Counted from the first letter of the stretch, positions 48,014-61,356 are shown. The stretch is DNA of 64,000 bases from Ziziphus jujuba (GCF_031755915.1 NC_083384.1:22814001-22878000); one strand, 5' to 3'. Numbers and translations: made by a program. The notes: generated by a model not told the origin, from the letters alone.

Positions 48014-48944
48014 CAATGTTCTAAAAGGTGGAAAAAGATGCCGTCTAGGCGCGATATTTTGAGATAATACCTCGCATAGTAGCAAGATTTAGAAAAAAGC
48101 TGTCAACGTTAAGTTGACCGTCTGATATGCGCCTAGGCACTAAAAGGCGCGAGCATTTTTGTTCGAAGTTTTTTTTTTTTCCTAAGATTATTTTTTAAAA
48201 ATGTTAAAAAATATTTCATAAGAAATTTATAAAAAATATTGTTAAAAAATAGAAATTTTTTAAGATTAAGTTTTTTTTCTTAAAAAAAAATGAAAACATA
48301 ATATATAAGGATGAAGGAATTAGAGAGAAAATTTAACAAAAAAAAGGAAAAAATGAAATAAAAAAAGGAATTAGAAACTCTACTAGCAAGTAATGCTAGT
48401 AATGAATATTCATGGATTGCCGAAGGTTGTGATGATGATGAAAATGATGATGAGATGGAGAATGATATGTTACTACTTAAAAAAAGTTCTAGAAATGCTT
48501 AAGTTGAAATCAGGGAGCCCAAGGAAAATTATTTATATCGGATGGCATGGAAGATGAGTTGGATGAGGATGTAAATATTGAATTGGAATCCAATAAAGAA
48601 TTAGACAAGAGTTAGATTATGGTAATAGTTAAAGTATGCATTAATCTATAAATTCTTAGGTACTGATAGAGTTTTGAAATTAATCTGTTATTGAAATCTT
48701 GGAAAACATTAATTTTTATAAATCTATTATGATCAATTACATATTTATACATACAAAGGTAATATAGATTTATATATATTTTAACATTTAAAATATGAAT
48801 TATTTTATTTATTTAGTAGCCTTATAATAATTACAATAATAATATAATTATGAAATGCTTTTTGACGCCTAAGCATGCCTAAACTCGTAAGTCTTAAGAC
48901 TTGACCTTACCGTCTTGCAATGTCTCACGCCTTTTAGAACACTG
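48014..48944 (+). mobile_element. hAT-derived deletion element with perfect 8-bp duplication
   Basis: 931 bp from CAATGTTCTAAAAGG to CCTTTTAGAACACTG: imperfect 15-bp inverted ends. CATATATA flanks it at 48006-48013 and 48945-48952, an 8-bp duplication diagnostic of hAT elements, though it lies in AT-rich repeat-like DNA. Inside, SDGMEDELDEDVNIELESNK, then ELDKS and a stop near 48615 is the transposase C-terminal tail. Most of the transposase is absent. Homologous to 20578-21455. Confidence 0.85.
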
Positions 48945-48991
48945 CATATATATATGTTTTTTAGCACAAGACTTTATCAAACCTAAGAATA

Positions 48992-49024
<33 letters not shown>

Positions 49025-49038
49025 GAGCAATACTATAG

Positions 49039-49191
49039 GTATCAAATTTTTTTACCAAAATTTTGATAACCAATTATATGACAGTTTTTTAATGGTATTA
49101 AATTGATATTGTTATATATACATAGGAAGTTAAACCATTTACAAGATGTCAAATCATAGATACCAAAATTTTGATAAAAAAATTTGATCAC
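49039..49191. mobile_element. Small MITE
   Basis: 153 bp with near-perfect inverted ends of about 28 bases (ATCAAATTTTTTTACCAAAA on the left; the reversed right end reads ATCAAATTTTTTTATCAAAA). Family unassigned. Confidence 0.75.
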
Positions 49192-49218
49192 TTTAGATTT
49201 ATTCATATATAATATATA

Positions 49219-50098
49219 GGGAAGGTTCCTATATAAAGTTTTTTGACAAAGTTCTTTGACAAATAATCCCAATCTTTAATTAATGCTTTAATTACTACAA
49301 TATTTTTCTATCTTAATTAAATACTTATCTCACCTAATCAAACCCCAACTATATTTCTCTCTCCTCGAAACACATCTATAAGATTTCTAATTCTCTACTT
49401 CTAACGGATAAAATCATAAGAAAAAAAAAAAAAGGGGGAGGGGGGGGGGGGGGGGGGGGGGGGGTAGAATCCATTAGAGAAAAAAAATGTGAAAGAGAAA
49501 AACCAGCACAATCTAATAATTTTCTCTCTATTTTCCTTAACTTTTACCGTTATTTAAAATACCATTGACTCATGAACTCAAAATTTGAATATATATGAAA
49601 AAGCTAAAAAATATACTAGTCCTTCAATACCTTTTCTGCAAAACAACTCAAAGAAAAGAAAATTCTGTGTCACTTTAATATAAATGCAATTTAGTTTAGG
49701 GTTAGCTGCAAACTTAAATTTTTAGTAGCAAAACCTAGTTTCATAAACCCCAAACTCAGAGCAATTTTTTTTTTCCCATTTTTTTAAGCTTTTTTTTTAT
49801 GCATTGATGGATTTTTACCAAATAGAATTAGAAATCGATAGTTAGGTTTTTAGGAGATAAACATATAGTTAGGGCTTAATTAGAAATTGAGGAATATTTA
49901 ATTAAGAGAGAGAAATATCATTTTTTAAAAATAAAATATTTAAGGAACGAATAAAACTTAAATGGGTCTTTTCATGTGGATATAAATCATTTAATAGTTT
50001 TAAAAAGGCATATATATGTACCATTAGATCATACTAATTAAATGCCTAGATTATTTGTTAAAAAGCTGTCAAAGAGCTTTGTATGAGAAACCCACCCC
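49219..50098. mobile_element. Long-TIR non-autonomous DNA element
   Basis: The left end GGGAAGGTTCCTATATAAAG and the reversed right end GGGGTGGGTTTCTCATACAA match, and similarity continues through CTTTGACAAATAATC / TTAACAAATAATC to TTTAATTA, about 75 bases. Long ends suggest a Mutator-type MITE, but the AT-repeat flanks hide the target duplication. It contains the G run at 49434-49464. Confidence 0.65.
49434..49464. repeat. Guanine homopolymer, 25 consecutive G
   Basis: GGGGGA followed by 25 uninterrupted G (49440-49464), after a poly-A run. It could form a G-quadruplex; its length may be affected by sequencing error. Confidence 0.95.
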
Positions 50099-50124
50099 TA
50101 TATATATATATACACACACGATTA

Positions 50125-50384
50125 GACTCAAATAAGGTCCTATCATGACTAATATGAAGATTTTCTTTTTCAACTTTTGAATTATATCAAGGGTTAAGAT
50201 TTAAAATCATATTTATTGATCAAGAGATTTCATCAAAGCGTATTTACCTTAATTAGGTTTTAGTATGCCATTAAATCTATATTTGGCTATTTTTCAATTT
50301 AAAACTCCAGCCTTTATGTGATTCAGGGTCTAATAAAAATAAGACATGTTAAAATTGTTAGTTTGTCTTGATATGAATTTGATT
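50125..50384. repeat. Possible MITE related to 31532-31770
   Basis: The left end AGACTCAAATAAGGTCCT is similar to AGACTCAGATAAAATCCT at 31531, and the reversed right end AGAATCAAATTCATATCAAG is loosely similar. Two related copies in the window support a repeat family. Confidence 0.35.
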
Positions 50385-52599
50385 CTATATATATACAATT
50401 TTCATCCAGTCAAGATATCCTGATTTTATAAAATTATTACACAGTACAAATTAGTTAATGTAAATTGCTCAACTTGATTTTATAAAGTTAAGATATTCTT
50501 ACTCAATAATAATAATAATAATTATTATTATTATATATACAATTGTTCTTGTGCATTTATCTATTTATTTGTTGTATTGTTTTTTTCTTTTGTAGTTTCG
50601 CATCCATGCAATCAATTAATCAAATATCCATAAACTTTTCCAAGGAGTCGAAGTAGAAGATCTTTTGATTTTGCCATTTCGAAATGATTTAATGTGAATT
50701 ACTTTTTCTATATGAAGTGATTCTTGAAGAAACATCTGAATTTATGTTTATTTCAGATCTCCAAATAAATGATATTTCTATTCAAAAAAAAAAAATCCTA
50801 AAAAACACTTTTAAGTTTTCTTCTTTTTTTTTTTTTTTGGGGGAAACTTTGTAAGTGTTTTTCTCCATTTTAATTGTATTTAGGGTTCAAGATTGTGTGT
50901 TGTAGCCAAAAAAAAGAAAAAAAAAATAGTTTTAGATTGTTTGCAACATTATCATGCGATAAGTTTTACCACATAAGCACTTTTGATAAAAATAGTTATA
51001 TAATATTGAAAGGTATATTTGGTTTTTATTTTTATTTTTTGATAATTAAAACAACCCACGACTTTCCAGGTGTAAATGTGAGCAGCATACCAAATGGGAC
51101 AACTTCACTTGCATATCAAAAGGCATTTACATTTGTAATTAAAATATTATTATGCTATGTTTGAGGTAGCTTTCAAAACCTTGTAAAATGTATTATGGAA
51201 GAATGTTTTTTCTAAAGTTAAGTGTTTGATAAACTTTTGAAAATAAGATTATCCAACAGCCACCTCTTCCAAAAGCTGGAACTTTTGCTTCTAGCACAAT
51301 CAAAATATTAATATTAAGGGCTAGTTTGATATTGATGTAGTTTTTAAAGGAATAAGCTTAACTGTATTGGAGAAAGAATTAGTTAAGTGTTTGGTAAACT
51401 ATATTCATAAAATACTGCAAGAAGTAGAAGTTATATGTAAGTGTTTGATAGCCTTAATGTAAAGTTGCTGTGAAATTTGACAATTACTAAAATGGATATG
51501 ATGTATGTAAGTTTATATTTTTTTAGTTTAATAAATTACGATGCAGTTTTGTTGTATTTTTTTTATTAGAAATTGAATTCAATTTTTTAATATATAAATT
51601 TACATATATTTAAACATATAAGAAAATATTTATTATTACATCATAAGTTATGTGAAATTCGGATAAAAAAACTAAATACTATTATTAAAAAATTTGTTCA
51701 AATAAACTAAATATTATTATTTAATTTTAGAAGAGTTTTAATTTAAGTGAGTATTTTATAAGATAAGATAAATATCGATATAATTTTGATGATAAATGAA
51801 GGGTGTTTTGGAAATTTAGAATTGTTTATTCTAGTTATGAAAGAATTAGAATTTCTTAAACAAACCTCAACTTTTGCCAAATTTCTTAATAATCGGCTTG
51901 AAATCCGTTTTACCAAAAGAATTGTTTTTTTTTTTAAATGTATTTTTGTCCCAAAAAAATCCAACACGAGGTATCTCCAATTATATGGATACGCCACCTT
52001 TTATATTGAAAGAAAAGAAAATAAAAGTAATAGTAATAAAAGTTATGCAAAAATAAAAGAAATCAGACAATCATATTTAATTATAAAGAACAAACCATTA
52101 AAAAGTTTTAATGCCTTAACAATAAAGGACTTTAAATCAGCTATGAAAATAATCACAAACATTACTAGAAAGTTAAATAGCTAAAGCAATAAAATAAATG
52201 ATCTAAAGGTCAACATAAAACCAGCACTAAAAAAAAAAAAAAAAAAAAAAAACTAAGTAATAGGTGGTAGAAGGCCAACTTTATACTCGAGAAAACTAAA
52301 ACAAAAATTAAATAGAAATATTCTATTATTGAAAAGTATGGTAAATGTAGAGGTACATCTTCAAAATACAAAGATGCTTCAATATACAGGAGAAGAGCTA
52401 TCCACAAATCCCTTGCTTTTGCAATGTGCAATAAATGCCAAAATTTAAGTTTTTAATATTCATGTGGCTGGGACTATCAAAACTTTAAAAAAAAAAAAAA
52501 AAAATTGCTAGATTGAATAGACTTTTTTCAAACTTCTATACATCTTTTTGGTACCTAAAATTAAGAACCTACAAGAGCCTATATCTACTTTAAAATCAT
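50385..52599. other. Gene-free AT-rich region
   Basis: Frames such as 51786-52184 (132 codons, Lys/Ile/Asn-rich) and 50874-51164 have composition expected of random AT-rich DNA, with no known motif. Poly-A runs lie near 52230 and 52485. Confidence 0.4.
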
Positions 52600-53983
52600 A
52601 TCTTCGAACTACCAAACTACAGATTCACAGTTTATATAATCCAATAATCAAGGATTAGTCTTTCCATAAACAGATGATAAACATGCAATAAAGTAAACAA
52701 ATGAAAACTCCACCCTCCTATAGCATATAATGCAAAAGTAACCTGCAGGAATTTAAATAGTATAAATATAAAAATCAAGCACACACATTTTTACAAGAAA
52801 ACTTTATATGAGAAAAACACCAATTGCTAGCCACTACCTCTAAATATCCAACAAGGAAAAAATATACAGTAACACTAATAGTTCTATCTAAGTGTAAGGA
52901 CGTTATCGACATTCCTAGCTATCTTGATAATAAATTACTAGTTTTCTACCTTTAGATATATTGATTTTAATTCCAGACTACTAACAATTATCACTTTTTG
53001 CAAAGATAAGTTTACAACTTTATCTTCAAGGCCTCCCTTGAGAGGGCTTGACTCTTCCAAGCTTCATCTCAACAAATCCTCAAAAGCAACATAAAATATG
53101 AAGGAAAAGTGTTTTAGGGTATTTAGAAGTTGTGAAACCTTTGAGTTTTTGTTTAAGTAAGAAAATCTAGATTAGAAAAACCACCCACAATGAAAACCTC
53201 AGATGAAAACTCAAACAAAGTGAGAAAGTCAATATAAAACTAAATCAAGTTTTCCTTTAATCTATAGGTAGCTAATAAAACTTTGAAAAGAAGTATTGCT
53301 TGGTCAATGGTGGTTTTTAAAGTTCCCCCTCAAACATAGCCCGAAAAATGTTTAAGGTTTTATCAAAAATTGTAATGTTGGTCAAACAACATCAAATTCA
53401 CTTGTCTTCAAAAAACATGTGGTGGATGGTTGTTTGAACAATACCCAACATTGTTTGAACTATTTTGACTTTCACAAATTTTGTAAAAATTATTTTGGAC
53501 CAAAGTTAAAATATCTTAAGTATAAAAGCAAATAAAGATGTGAGACTCAATGAAAAATAAAATAGCGTTGAACAATGTATGTATAAGCAGCAAATGAATT
53601 AAAAATAGTGTCTAAGTCACTTACCATTTTTAATTTGGATTTGCTTTTCATGCTCTGATACTGATTAAGATAGACACACTTTGCAACTTAGTGTTTTGAT
53701 TCATGAATCTTTGGTGACAAAGAAAAACTGGCTCATCAATCTCTTCTTTTGTTATTCAAAACACTTCTTTTACACATTATCTCAAAGAAGATAAAAAATA
53801 TAATATGCATCATATATATAATCCCATACAACTACACAAGTGTACCTTGACATATGAAATCTAAGTCAACTCCCCCTAAATCTAAGATTTTATACTCTAA
53901 TGAGTCATGTTAGCATTGCATTCTCCACTTATCCAAACAACAAATCAGTAAAATGCATCTATGGCAGAAATATAAAAGCACAT
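52600..53983 (-). mobile_element. Antisense Copia-type leader and LTR fragment
   Basis: 52600-53720 is similar in the same orientation to 59460-60800. The plus-strand TGCTCTGATACTGATT at 53651, in reverse AATCAGTATCAGAGCA, is a primer-binding-site-like string after an LTR end. LTR sequence would run right from 53662 and is interrupted at 53984 by the solo LTR. No gag seen in this copy. Confidence 0.5.
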
Positions 53984-56900
53984 TGTCAGGATCCGTCCAA
54001 AATTTCTCACCGGAACCCTAGACAAGCCTTGATCCCAGGGAAATACCACCGAACCTTCCAACGGAAAATCCGGCAGCACCTCCCCTAAAGGTAGGACTAA
54101 TCAAAAATTTTCTACACTGAAAACATATTTCTATAAACATCCCCTTATTCCTCCCACGTTACTACAATTTGATTCCACAACTTTACAGCATTCCAAATGA
54201 ATAACAGTAATCAGTGTATAATTAATACTAAATATCCAATACAGTATACAGAGCATTATACAAATAAATATGAAATCAATACGATGACAGATAAAGAAGT
54301 AATACAAGATGGAGAGGGAAAAGGGAAGAAAAATGCTCCTTGGACTTTCGGCAATGAACTGAGACGTCGGACTCGTCCCGGACGATCAACGTCTCCCAAC
54401 CTGGACCTAGGGGAACGGAATTTAAAAAATATGAGATGCTAATCATCTCAGTGAGTGACCCTATCTATTGTATAATTATAACCGTAATAATAATTATAGT
54501 ACACTTGATTAATTAAGAATAAATAAATAAATAATAATTAATTGAAAATAATATTTTCTCTCAAAACCCTCACCATTCACTTAGTTGGAAAAGTTCCCCT
54601 TTTCAAAACATTTTCGCAAAACCCGTTATTTCTATTTCCCAAAAACCAAGGAATCAATTAGTCAACTAAATATCCAGTAAAATATAATAAATCGAGCATC
54701 CAAAATTTATAATGAATAAATTGAAATAAAAATAACTTATAACAGTTACTAACAATTAATCCATGTCATAATAATTAATACCGAAATATTACTAAAACTC
54801 ACATTAAAACAATTCATGAAATAATTGTTTAATTAAAATGAATTAATTTCTTGAAGAATTAAGTAAAGAAAAAATTAAATCAAATTAAAACCTCAATTTA
54901 AGATAAATGGTAAAAACATAGTAAGATCTTTTCAAAATCACCAAATCAATATAAATAGAAAAATCAAGATGAAATGCACTGTTAAAACACTAATATAAAT
55001 AAGAAATCAAAAACATAATAAAATTCTATAAAATTTGTATTAAGTTTTCCATTGAAATAATTAATAAAAACAATGTTAAATACAACATATACAATGTACC
55101 ATACAACGTACCAATCTGTAAACCGTGGGATACATCCACCTCACGGCCCTCAATATATGAACGGTGTCGTGGAAATAATAAATAACCGTCGGAACGTACC
55201 CAACCTCACGGTCCATGGTAATAATAAACCGTTGGATGGTACCAACCTCACGGCACCGTGGTAATAATACTAAAACCGTCGAATGAACCCGACCTCACAG
55301 TCCGTGGTAATAATAGATAACTGTTGGATGAAACCAACATCACGGCACCGTGGTAAACCCAGCACGCTGTAATATAATACTGAACCAAACTCTGGTACTA
55401 TATGGTACATCGATTAAAATAACCGATACAGTATCCTACTGTATCATAATCATAATTTAATTGTCAAGTTCAACCGCTTGTTCAAATATTTCAAAATCTC
55501 AAAATATCATGTCATACAAAAACCAGAAATACCACAGTGAAATATATTCACCATAAACCAATTTTAAGCACCTAAAATTATAAAATATTTGATCATGCTT
55601 AAAATTATATGATTTTCAATCTGGTTTCTCAAACCAAATAGTTTCCAAAATGATTTAAAATCTCAATTTAAATACCAAAATATTTAACTACTCCAAGTTC
55701 ACTTATGAACCCATTAGAATATAAAACCATTTAATACATTGTCAAACCTTACGTAAAATGACAACTCATATTTAATAAGGCAAATATTTTTATATGCATA
55801 ATCCAAACATTCAATCAAATGGTATATAAGCCAAATTATTCGAACACATATATATTATATTATACCCCAAAACAATTTTTAAAACTAATAACCATAGCAA
55901 TAATTACAATAAATCAAACCACAATTTTTTTAAATTTCCAAATATATTCTTTTGGCACCAAAACATATATTAAAAACATTATGAATTAGCAATACCATCC
56001 TAGATAGAAATTCTCATGATATCGAACACATAAGCATATTTTGGAAATATTCAATTATGAAATATTCCAACAAATTAATTTAATAATTAATAATTTCAAT
56101 TCAATTTCATAAAATTCTTTGAATCAAAATATTTTTTAATATATAAATATTTTGATTCACTCAATTGGGCATCAAATTTTCACAAATAAAACCACTAAAT
56201 ATTTGGCACATAAAATATCAATTTCAAATATTCAATTCACACAAAATATTCACAAATTTAATTCTCGAAATTAATTTGAAGGTGGGTCAGTCACCTGGAA
56301 TATGCAATTAATCCAAGATCCTCCATGGGATCAATTCCATGATGCATCCGTGCTCCTCCATTGAGCTCAATTCAATTGGCGGTGGCCGGAATTTGCTCAT
56401 GAAGCCCCTGCCAAAATTCAACTCCTCGTATCTCGCAAACCGTTTCGAATTTTGGAAATTGGAGGTCATATTTGGGATCAGAAGACCCAAAATAGAGGGA
56501 GAAGATGTTTAATTTGGACTGGATTGGCCGGAATACGGCGGAATCGCTGGAAAAGGGAGGAGCATGGCCATCGGCTTCAACAGCCCGATCTAGGGGCGTC
56601 GCCGGCCGGCCGGCTGCCAAATTTGGCTGGTGAGCTCGCCGGCGTGTGGTCTTGGACAGTGGCCGGTGCGTGTGGCTTGTGGTGGCCAAAAAAAGATGAA
56701 CACGGGAGAGAGAGAGAGAGATGGCCGATGGGAAGGAAGAAAGAAGGAAAGAAAGATGAAGAAGAAGAAGGGGCCTGTGCCCTTTTTTCCCACGTGGGGG
56801 AAAAGAAAAAAAGAAAAAAAGAAAAGAAATAAAAATAAAATAAAATAATTAAATAATATTAAAAGTAATATTATTATATAAAATAACAATAATAAAATAA

Positions 56901-57421
56901 TATGGTATTAAGCATGGTTGACATGTGGCACCTCATCATGGTGACACATGGTCACATTTATTAAGTCGCACGTGGCACATTGTTACATGTTTAAAAATAA
57001 TATTAAAATAATACAGTATTTGAAAAAATCTACAAGTCCATAACTTTCAAACCACATGTCCAAATCGGACGTGCCGCTAGTCTACGGACTCGTATCGACG
57101 AGCACTTTACAACCATGTATGAGTCAAAACTCATTTCCCCATAAATAAAAAGTCAACTCCGGCATTCTTGGACAGTTTGGACCTCAACTTGTTTTGCTCA
57201 TAACTTTCAAACCGTAGCTCTGTTTTCAACATGCTACTAGTCTACGAACTCGTGCCAATGTTTACTTCGTAACGGTAACTTAGTCAACCTAGAATTCCAT
57301 CCGAGTCAAAAAGTCAACTTTTGACCCCTTGGTCAATGGTCAACGGTCAAAGTCAACAATCAACGGTCAACCTCGGTCAAAGTTGAAAATTTTCCGTCGT
57401 ACTTTAGGACGGGGTGTTACG
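53984..57421 (+). mobile_element. Solo LTR, 3.4 kb, CACAT target duplication
   Basis: It starts TGTCAGGATCCGTCC and ends GGGGTGTTACG (usual end TGTTACA with the last base changed). CACAT flanks it at 53979-53983 and 57422-57426. No gag or pol motif is found inside, so it is a long LTR left after recombination. It holds a minisatellite (55110-55360), a GC-rich patch (56560-56700) and GTCAACGGTCAA-type repeats near the end. Fragments of the same family lie at 36220-36433 and 46365-46856. The lineage is unassigned, although long LTRs are common in Tekay and Athila/Tat elements. The 126-codon frame at 56452 is not a credible gene. Confidence 0.8.
55110..55360. repeat. Minisatellite with CACGG/CCGTG hairpins
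   Basis: About four imperfect units of 50-60 bases: ACCTCACGGCACCGTGG, TAATAATA, ACCGTYGGATG, ACC. Each unit contains a CACGG...CCGTGG inverted repeat. It lies within the 3.4-kb LTR. Confidence 0.85.
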
Positions 57422-58639
57422 CACATACTCACATGAGAATAACTATAGTATAGAATAAACTCCCTTTAAGCTAACGTAACAAAAACAATTACTCAAACTC
57501 AATAAATAAGTAAGTAAGCTACATATTCACTTTAACCCCTATAAGTTATCGAAATAAAAAGCATAACCCAACAATGAATAAAGCCAATTAAATCTCCTCC
57601 TTTTTTGTAAAAACAAATGGAAAAAGAAATAGTGCACACAAACATAAGAAAACTAAAATGCACATAAAAAATGTGACACATAAATAAAGTAAAAAAGAAA
57701 CAAAAGATAACATATAAGGAAAATAATATATATATATATATATATATATCCAAATAAAAATAAGGATGGAAGGTAGATGATATGAAAGATAAAGATTAAG
57801 AACCCAAATCCCATGCACATCCATATATTCCTTAAAAAATAAAAAATATAATCACAATGCAGGATGATCTAGTGAAAAAATAAAATCACTGTGCAGGATG
57901 ATCTAGTGGAAATATGGTATCAGTGAACAATGAAGGGGGCTTTATAGGTATATCGAACTCATTAGGAGGTCCTTTAACAATAGCAAGGGATAGATTTGAT
58001 ATAATAGTCTAAAACTGCCGATAGGCTCACTGATCATGCTGGAGATGTCTCAACTCCATATTGGCCCGGTCTTGATGCCTTTGCTGCTTAAGGCAATCTA
58101 AGCAAGCAGTCATGAAGTCCAATCAACCATTAATTTAAGTAGGAAAGAACTTTAGACACTAATCTATATGTGTGCAAAGATGCTAGAATAGTTCATCCAT
58201 GTCTGCCTAAGGTATAAGTGCGAGTAGATGGTTAATAGGCTAGTCCTTATCATCATCATCATCAATTGCTGCATTTGAAGCTGCTGCAAGATGATTATGA
58301 CTCTTCGTCTTTCGGGGAACACCACCATTCACTGGAGTCATGGTGTTCTCATTAGGAAAAGTGATGAAAATAGTAACCTAGGAGGATTTTAAGATCTTTA
58401 AGAGCTTAAGAATTGAAAAAAATGAGTAGGAGTGAAGTGGAACATGGCTTAGTAAATATAGTGATATGCTTCTATGTTCACTCTAAAGGTAAGTGTATAC
58501 ATGACATTGGCACAATTTGCACTGATGTGGCCAAGGTTGAGACACAAGAAAAGATAAGACTTTATAGAGCTCTAGCAACTCACCATTATCATATTTGGTA
58601 CCAAAGTCCCTAATCTCAACAGTACAATCACCAATGAGA
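57422..58639. other. Stretch with decayed Copia-like sequence
   Basis: The AT repeat at about 57728-57750 and a direct repeat of GTGCAGGATGATCTAGTGRAA (57871 and 57898 region; 20 of about 21 bases) are visible, plus a CAT triplet run at 58249-58263. No clear protein motif. Probably part of the antisense element that continues at 58640. Confidence 0.35.
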
Positions 58640-59420
58640 GCATGGTATACAACAAGTGAATGATGGCAAGGACAAACATTGAATCTATCCAAACCTGATC
58701 TTTTCTTAAGATTGATATTTTCCTTTGCTTACTTCATTCTTGTGTTTTCTGCTTCTTTCCTTGTCTCTATTTAAAGAACAAATTCCTTTCCTGTTTTTAA
58801 TGACTTTTTAAATATCTTTACAAAAGAGCCATATCTTCTTCATCCATGTCAAGGCTATTATCATCAAAATCAATATGTTGCAAATCTTCATTGATCATCA
58901 TTAAAGCCCATTTTTTTCCTTTTTTAGGTGGGAAAAAAGTTCATCTCATAAGTCCTAAGGACCTAAATAGCTCATCAAACATCATTTTCACAATGTCCTT
59001 GCTTTCCTCAATGGTAGTTATTTTGGCTTTGAATATTACTTAAAAAGATCTCAAAATCTTGCTTACTAACTTATATTTAGCTATCCTCTCTCCAAGGCTA
59101 TGGCAGGAATTGACTATCTAACTAAGCTTGGCATAAAAAAAAAAAAAAAAAAAAATTCTCATGGACCTCTGTTCTGCTGTTCTCAAATCTAGTGTTAGTA
59201 AGTGGAGTTTTAACCTCTTAATAGCTGTATTTCCTTCATATACCAATTCCAAATGTCTCACGTCTCCTTAATTACATCATAGTTCTGAACTCTCCTGAAC
59301 TCATCAACTGTCTGTGCATAGAGAATAACATATAACGTTTTGAAGTTCCTTCACTTACTGTAATCTCATCATTAGTCCACTAATCTATAAGTTTTGGAAT
59401 TTCAAACCCATCTAAAAAGA
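58640..59420 (-). pseudogene. Copia gag (UBN2) remnant
   Basis: The minus strand, with stops, reads ETFGI...KTPLTNTRFEN (about 59280-59160), then after a poly-A run SKILRSF, stop, VIFKAKITTIEESKDIVKMM and FDELFRSL (about 59068-58960), then EDLQHIDFDDNSLDMDEEDM (about 58890-58830) and an ALL, stop, KDI, stop, KVIKNRKG. This is the UBN2-type gag of plant Copia elements (KILRSLP..F..KVTAIEESKD; then an acidic segment). It packages element RNA; here it is dead. Confidence 0.7.
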
Positions 59421-59459
59421 CAACTTAGTGCTTTCCATTCATCAAACCCATCTAATCAT

Positions 59460-60760
59460 ATCTCTAGATCTCCAAATGGCTAATTCACAATTTATATAAT
59501 CCAGCAATCAAGGACTTGGTCTTTACACAAATAGATAATTAAAATGCAATAAAGTAAATAAATAAGGACTCTGTTCTCCCACAATAGATACTAAAAAATC
59601 ATGAATATAAATTTTTACATTGAAACCCATGTAAGAAAAATTATTGGTGCCAACCACCATCTTTACTCTAAAATATCCACTAATTAAGGAAAAACATATA
59701 GTGACACAAAGCATCTTATTCTAAGTGTAAAGAATGATACTAACATTTTTAACCACTTTGATAATGGGTTATTGGGCTCGTCACTAGTGGCCTTAAACCC
59801 AAATCAGTACAGTGATCACTCTTCATAAGGATGACTCTAAAGCTCTATCTTCAAGTCATCCTTTGGAAGGACTCGACTCCTTGATGTTTTTTCACAACAA
59901 ATTCCCAAAAGCAACACAAATATGATGAAGGAAAATTGTTTTTGTGTGTTTGAAGGGTGTGAAAACCTATGGTCTCTCCAAGTGAGAAAATCTAGCTCAG
60001 AAAAACCCGCAACGAAAAACTCATATAAAAGTTCAAACAAAGTGAGGGATTCAATCCATTATGATAGAAATACAACTAAATTAAGTTTTTCTTTTATCTA
60101 CATGTGTTTAGCTCATAAAACCTTGAAAATATATATAGGTCAGTCAATGGTGGTTTTTTGAGATCTCTCTCACACTAACTCGAGAAATGTTTAAGTTTTA
60201 TCAAACAAAAGGATGCTATTCGAACAACATATGGAGATTGTTCAAACAAAATATAAAATCAAACCACTCCATGACAAGTGTCCAAACATTGTTCGAACAA
60301 CTTATGGATATTGTTTGAATAACATTAGATCTAGCAATGTGAGACTGACACGTGGTAGGACATTATTCAAAAAACATAAAATATTGTTCAAACAATATAG
60401 ATCCACCATTAACAATCATGATACATGGCTAAGATGTCATTGTTCAAACATTATCAAATCCACTTATCTCTAAATGAAACATGGCACATGCTATTTGAAC
60501 AACACCCAATATTGTCCAAACAATAGGTCAAAAAATGGGTCAAATTATGTATTTTCACTTTTGAAAATTTTATAAAAATCATTTTAAACCAAAGTCCAAA
60601 TATCTTAAGTATAAAACTAGATATAAATGATACTCAGCGAAAAACAAAAAAGTGTGGAATAGGGTGTACTTAACCACCTAATGAATAAAAAATATCTCTA
60701 AATCACTTAATATTCCTAAATAAGGTTTGCTTTTCATGCTCCAATATTGAATGAAATAGA
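59460..60760 (-). mobile_element. Leader of antisense Copia element with palindrome cluster
   Basis: Similar to 52600-53720 but longer. Plus-strand TGCTCCAATATTGAATG at 60738 is a decayed primer-binding site next to the LTR that would start near 60748. Compared with the other copy it carries an extra stretch (60210-60540) rich in TTGTTYGAACAA palindromes. Confidence 0.5.
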
Positions 60761-60937
60761 CACTCTTTACAACTCATTATTTTTACTCATATGATAATTT
60801 GTCAACATACAAAAAATATCTCAATAAAAAGAAGGTGGGACTAAAACTTCTTTTCCGTATCATAGTTTTCTTTTATCTAGGCCAAAAAATATTGGTACAA
60901 GTAATTTCTTTTACATTAATGTAGTTAAGGTGAGAGC

Positions 60938-60944
<7 letters not shown>

Positions 60945-60985
<41 letters not shown>
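60945..60985. repeat. AT microsatellite
   Basis: Uninterrupted AT/TA repeat. Others lie at about 48995-49021, 57728-57750, 61881-61912 and 63556-63574. Confidence 0.95.
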
Positions 60986-60988
<3 letters not shown>

Positions 60989-61356
60989 TTTTTAATTTAA
61001 ATTATATTCATTATATTATTAAAAATAGCAATAACTTTTTTTTTAAAGAAATAATGTATGATATATATAAGAAAAATAATAATTCATGTCTATTTTTTTT
61101 TATTATTACATACATTTTCAACAACTAAGCATGTACACTCCAATTCTAATTCTAATTTTATAACTTTTAGCAATTTTAAAATAACAATTTATTTAAACAC
61201 TAATTAGTTTGATAAAAAAATTATTTGTTGCTTAATCAAAGTTTTTACTATTTTTTTTTTCATAATTTACGACTATTAGTTGTTTTCTTTTTGTCATGAT
61301 GTCACACAATTAATTAATAATTAAACATGTGCATTATTTCCCCTAAGAATAAATAA

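Noticed and set aside
51786..52184. 132-codon plus-strand frame
   Set aside because: Lys/Ile/Asn/Phe-rich composition is what AT-rich DNA gives by chance; no motif, and no coding-like codon pattern.
56452..56889. Overlapping frames of about 100-126 codons in the GC-rich patch
   Set aside because: They lie inside the 3.4-kb LTR, end in Lys- or Phe-rich runs from poly-A/poly-G purine sequence, and match no known protein.
57532..57824. Minus-strand frames with Ile/Tyr-rich membrane-like protein
   Set aside because: The Ile-Tyr run is translated AT microsatellite (57728-57750); the rest is low-complexity.
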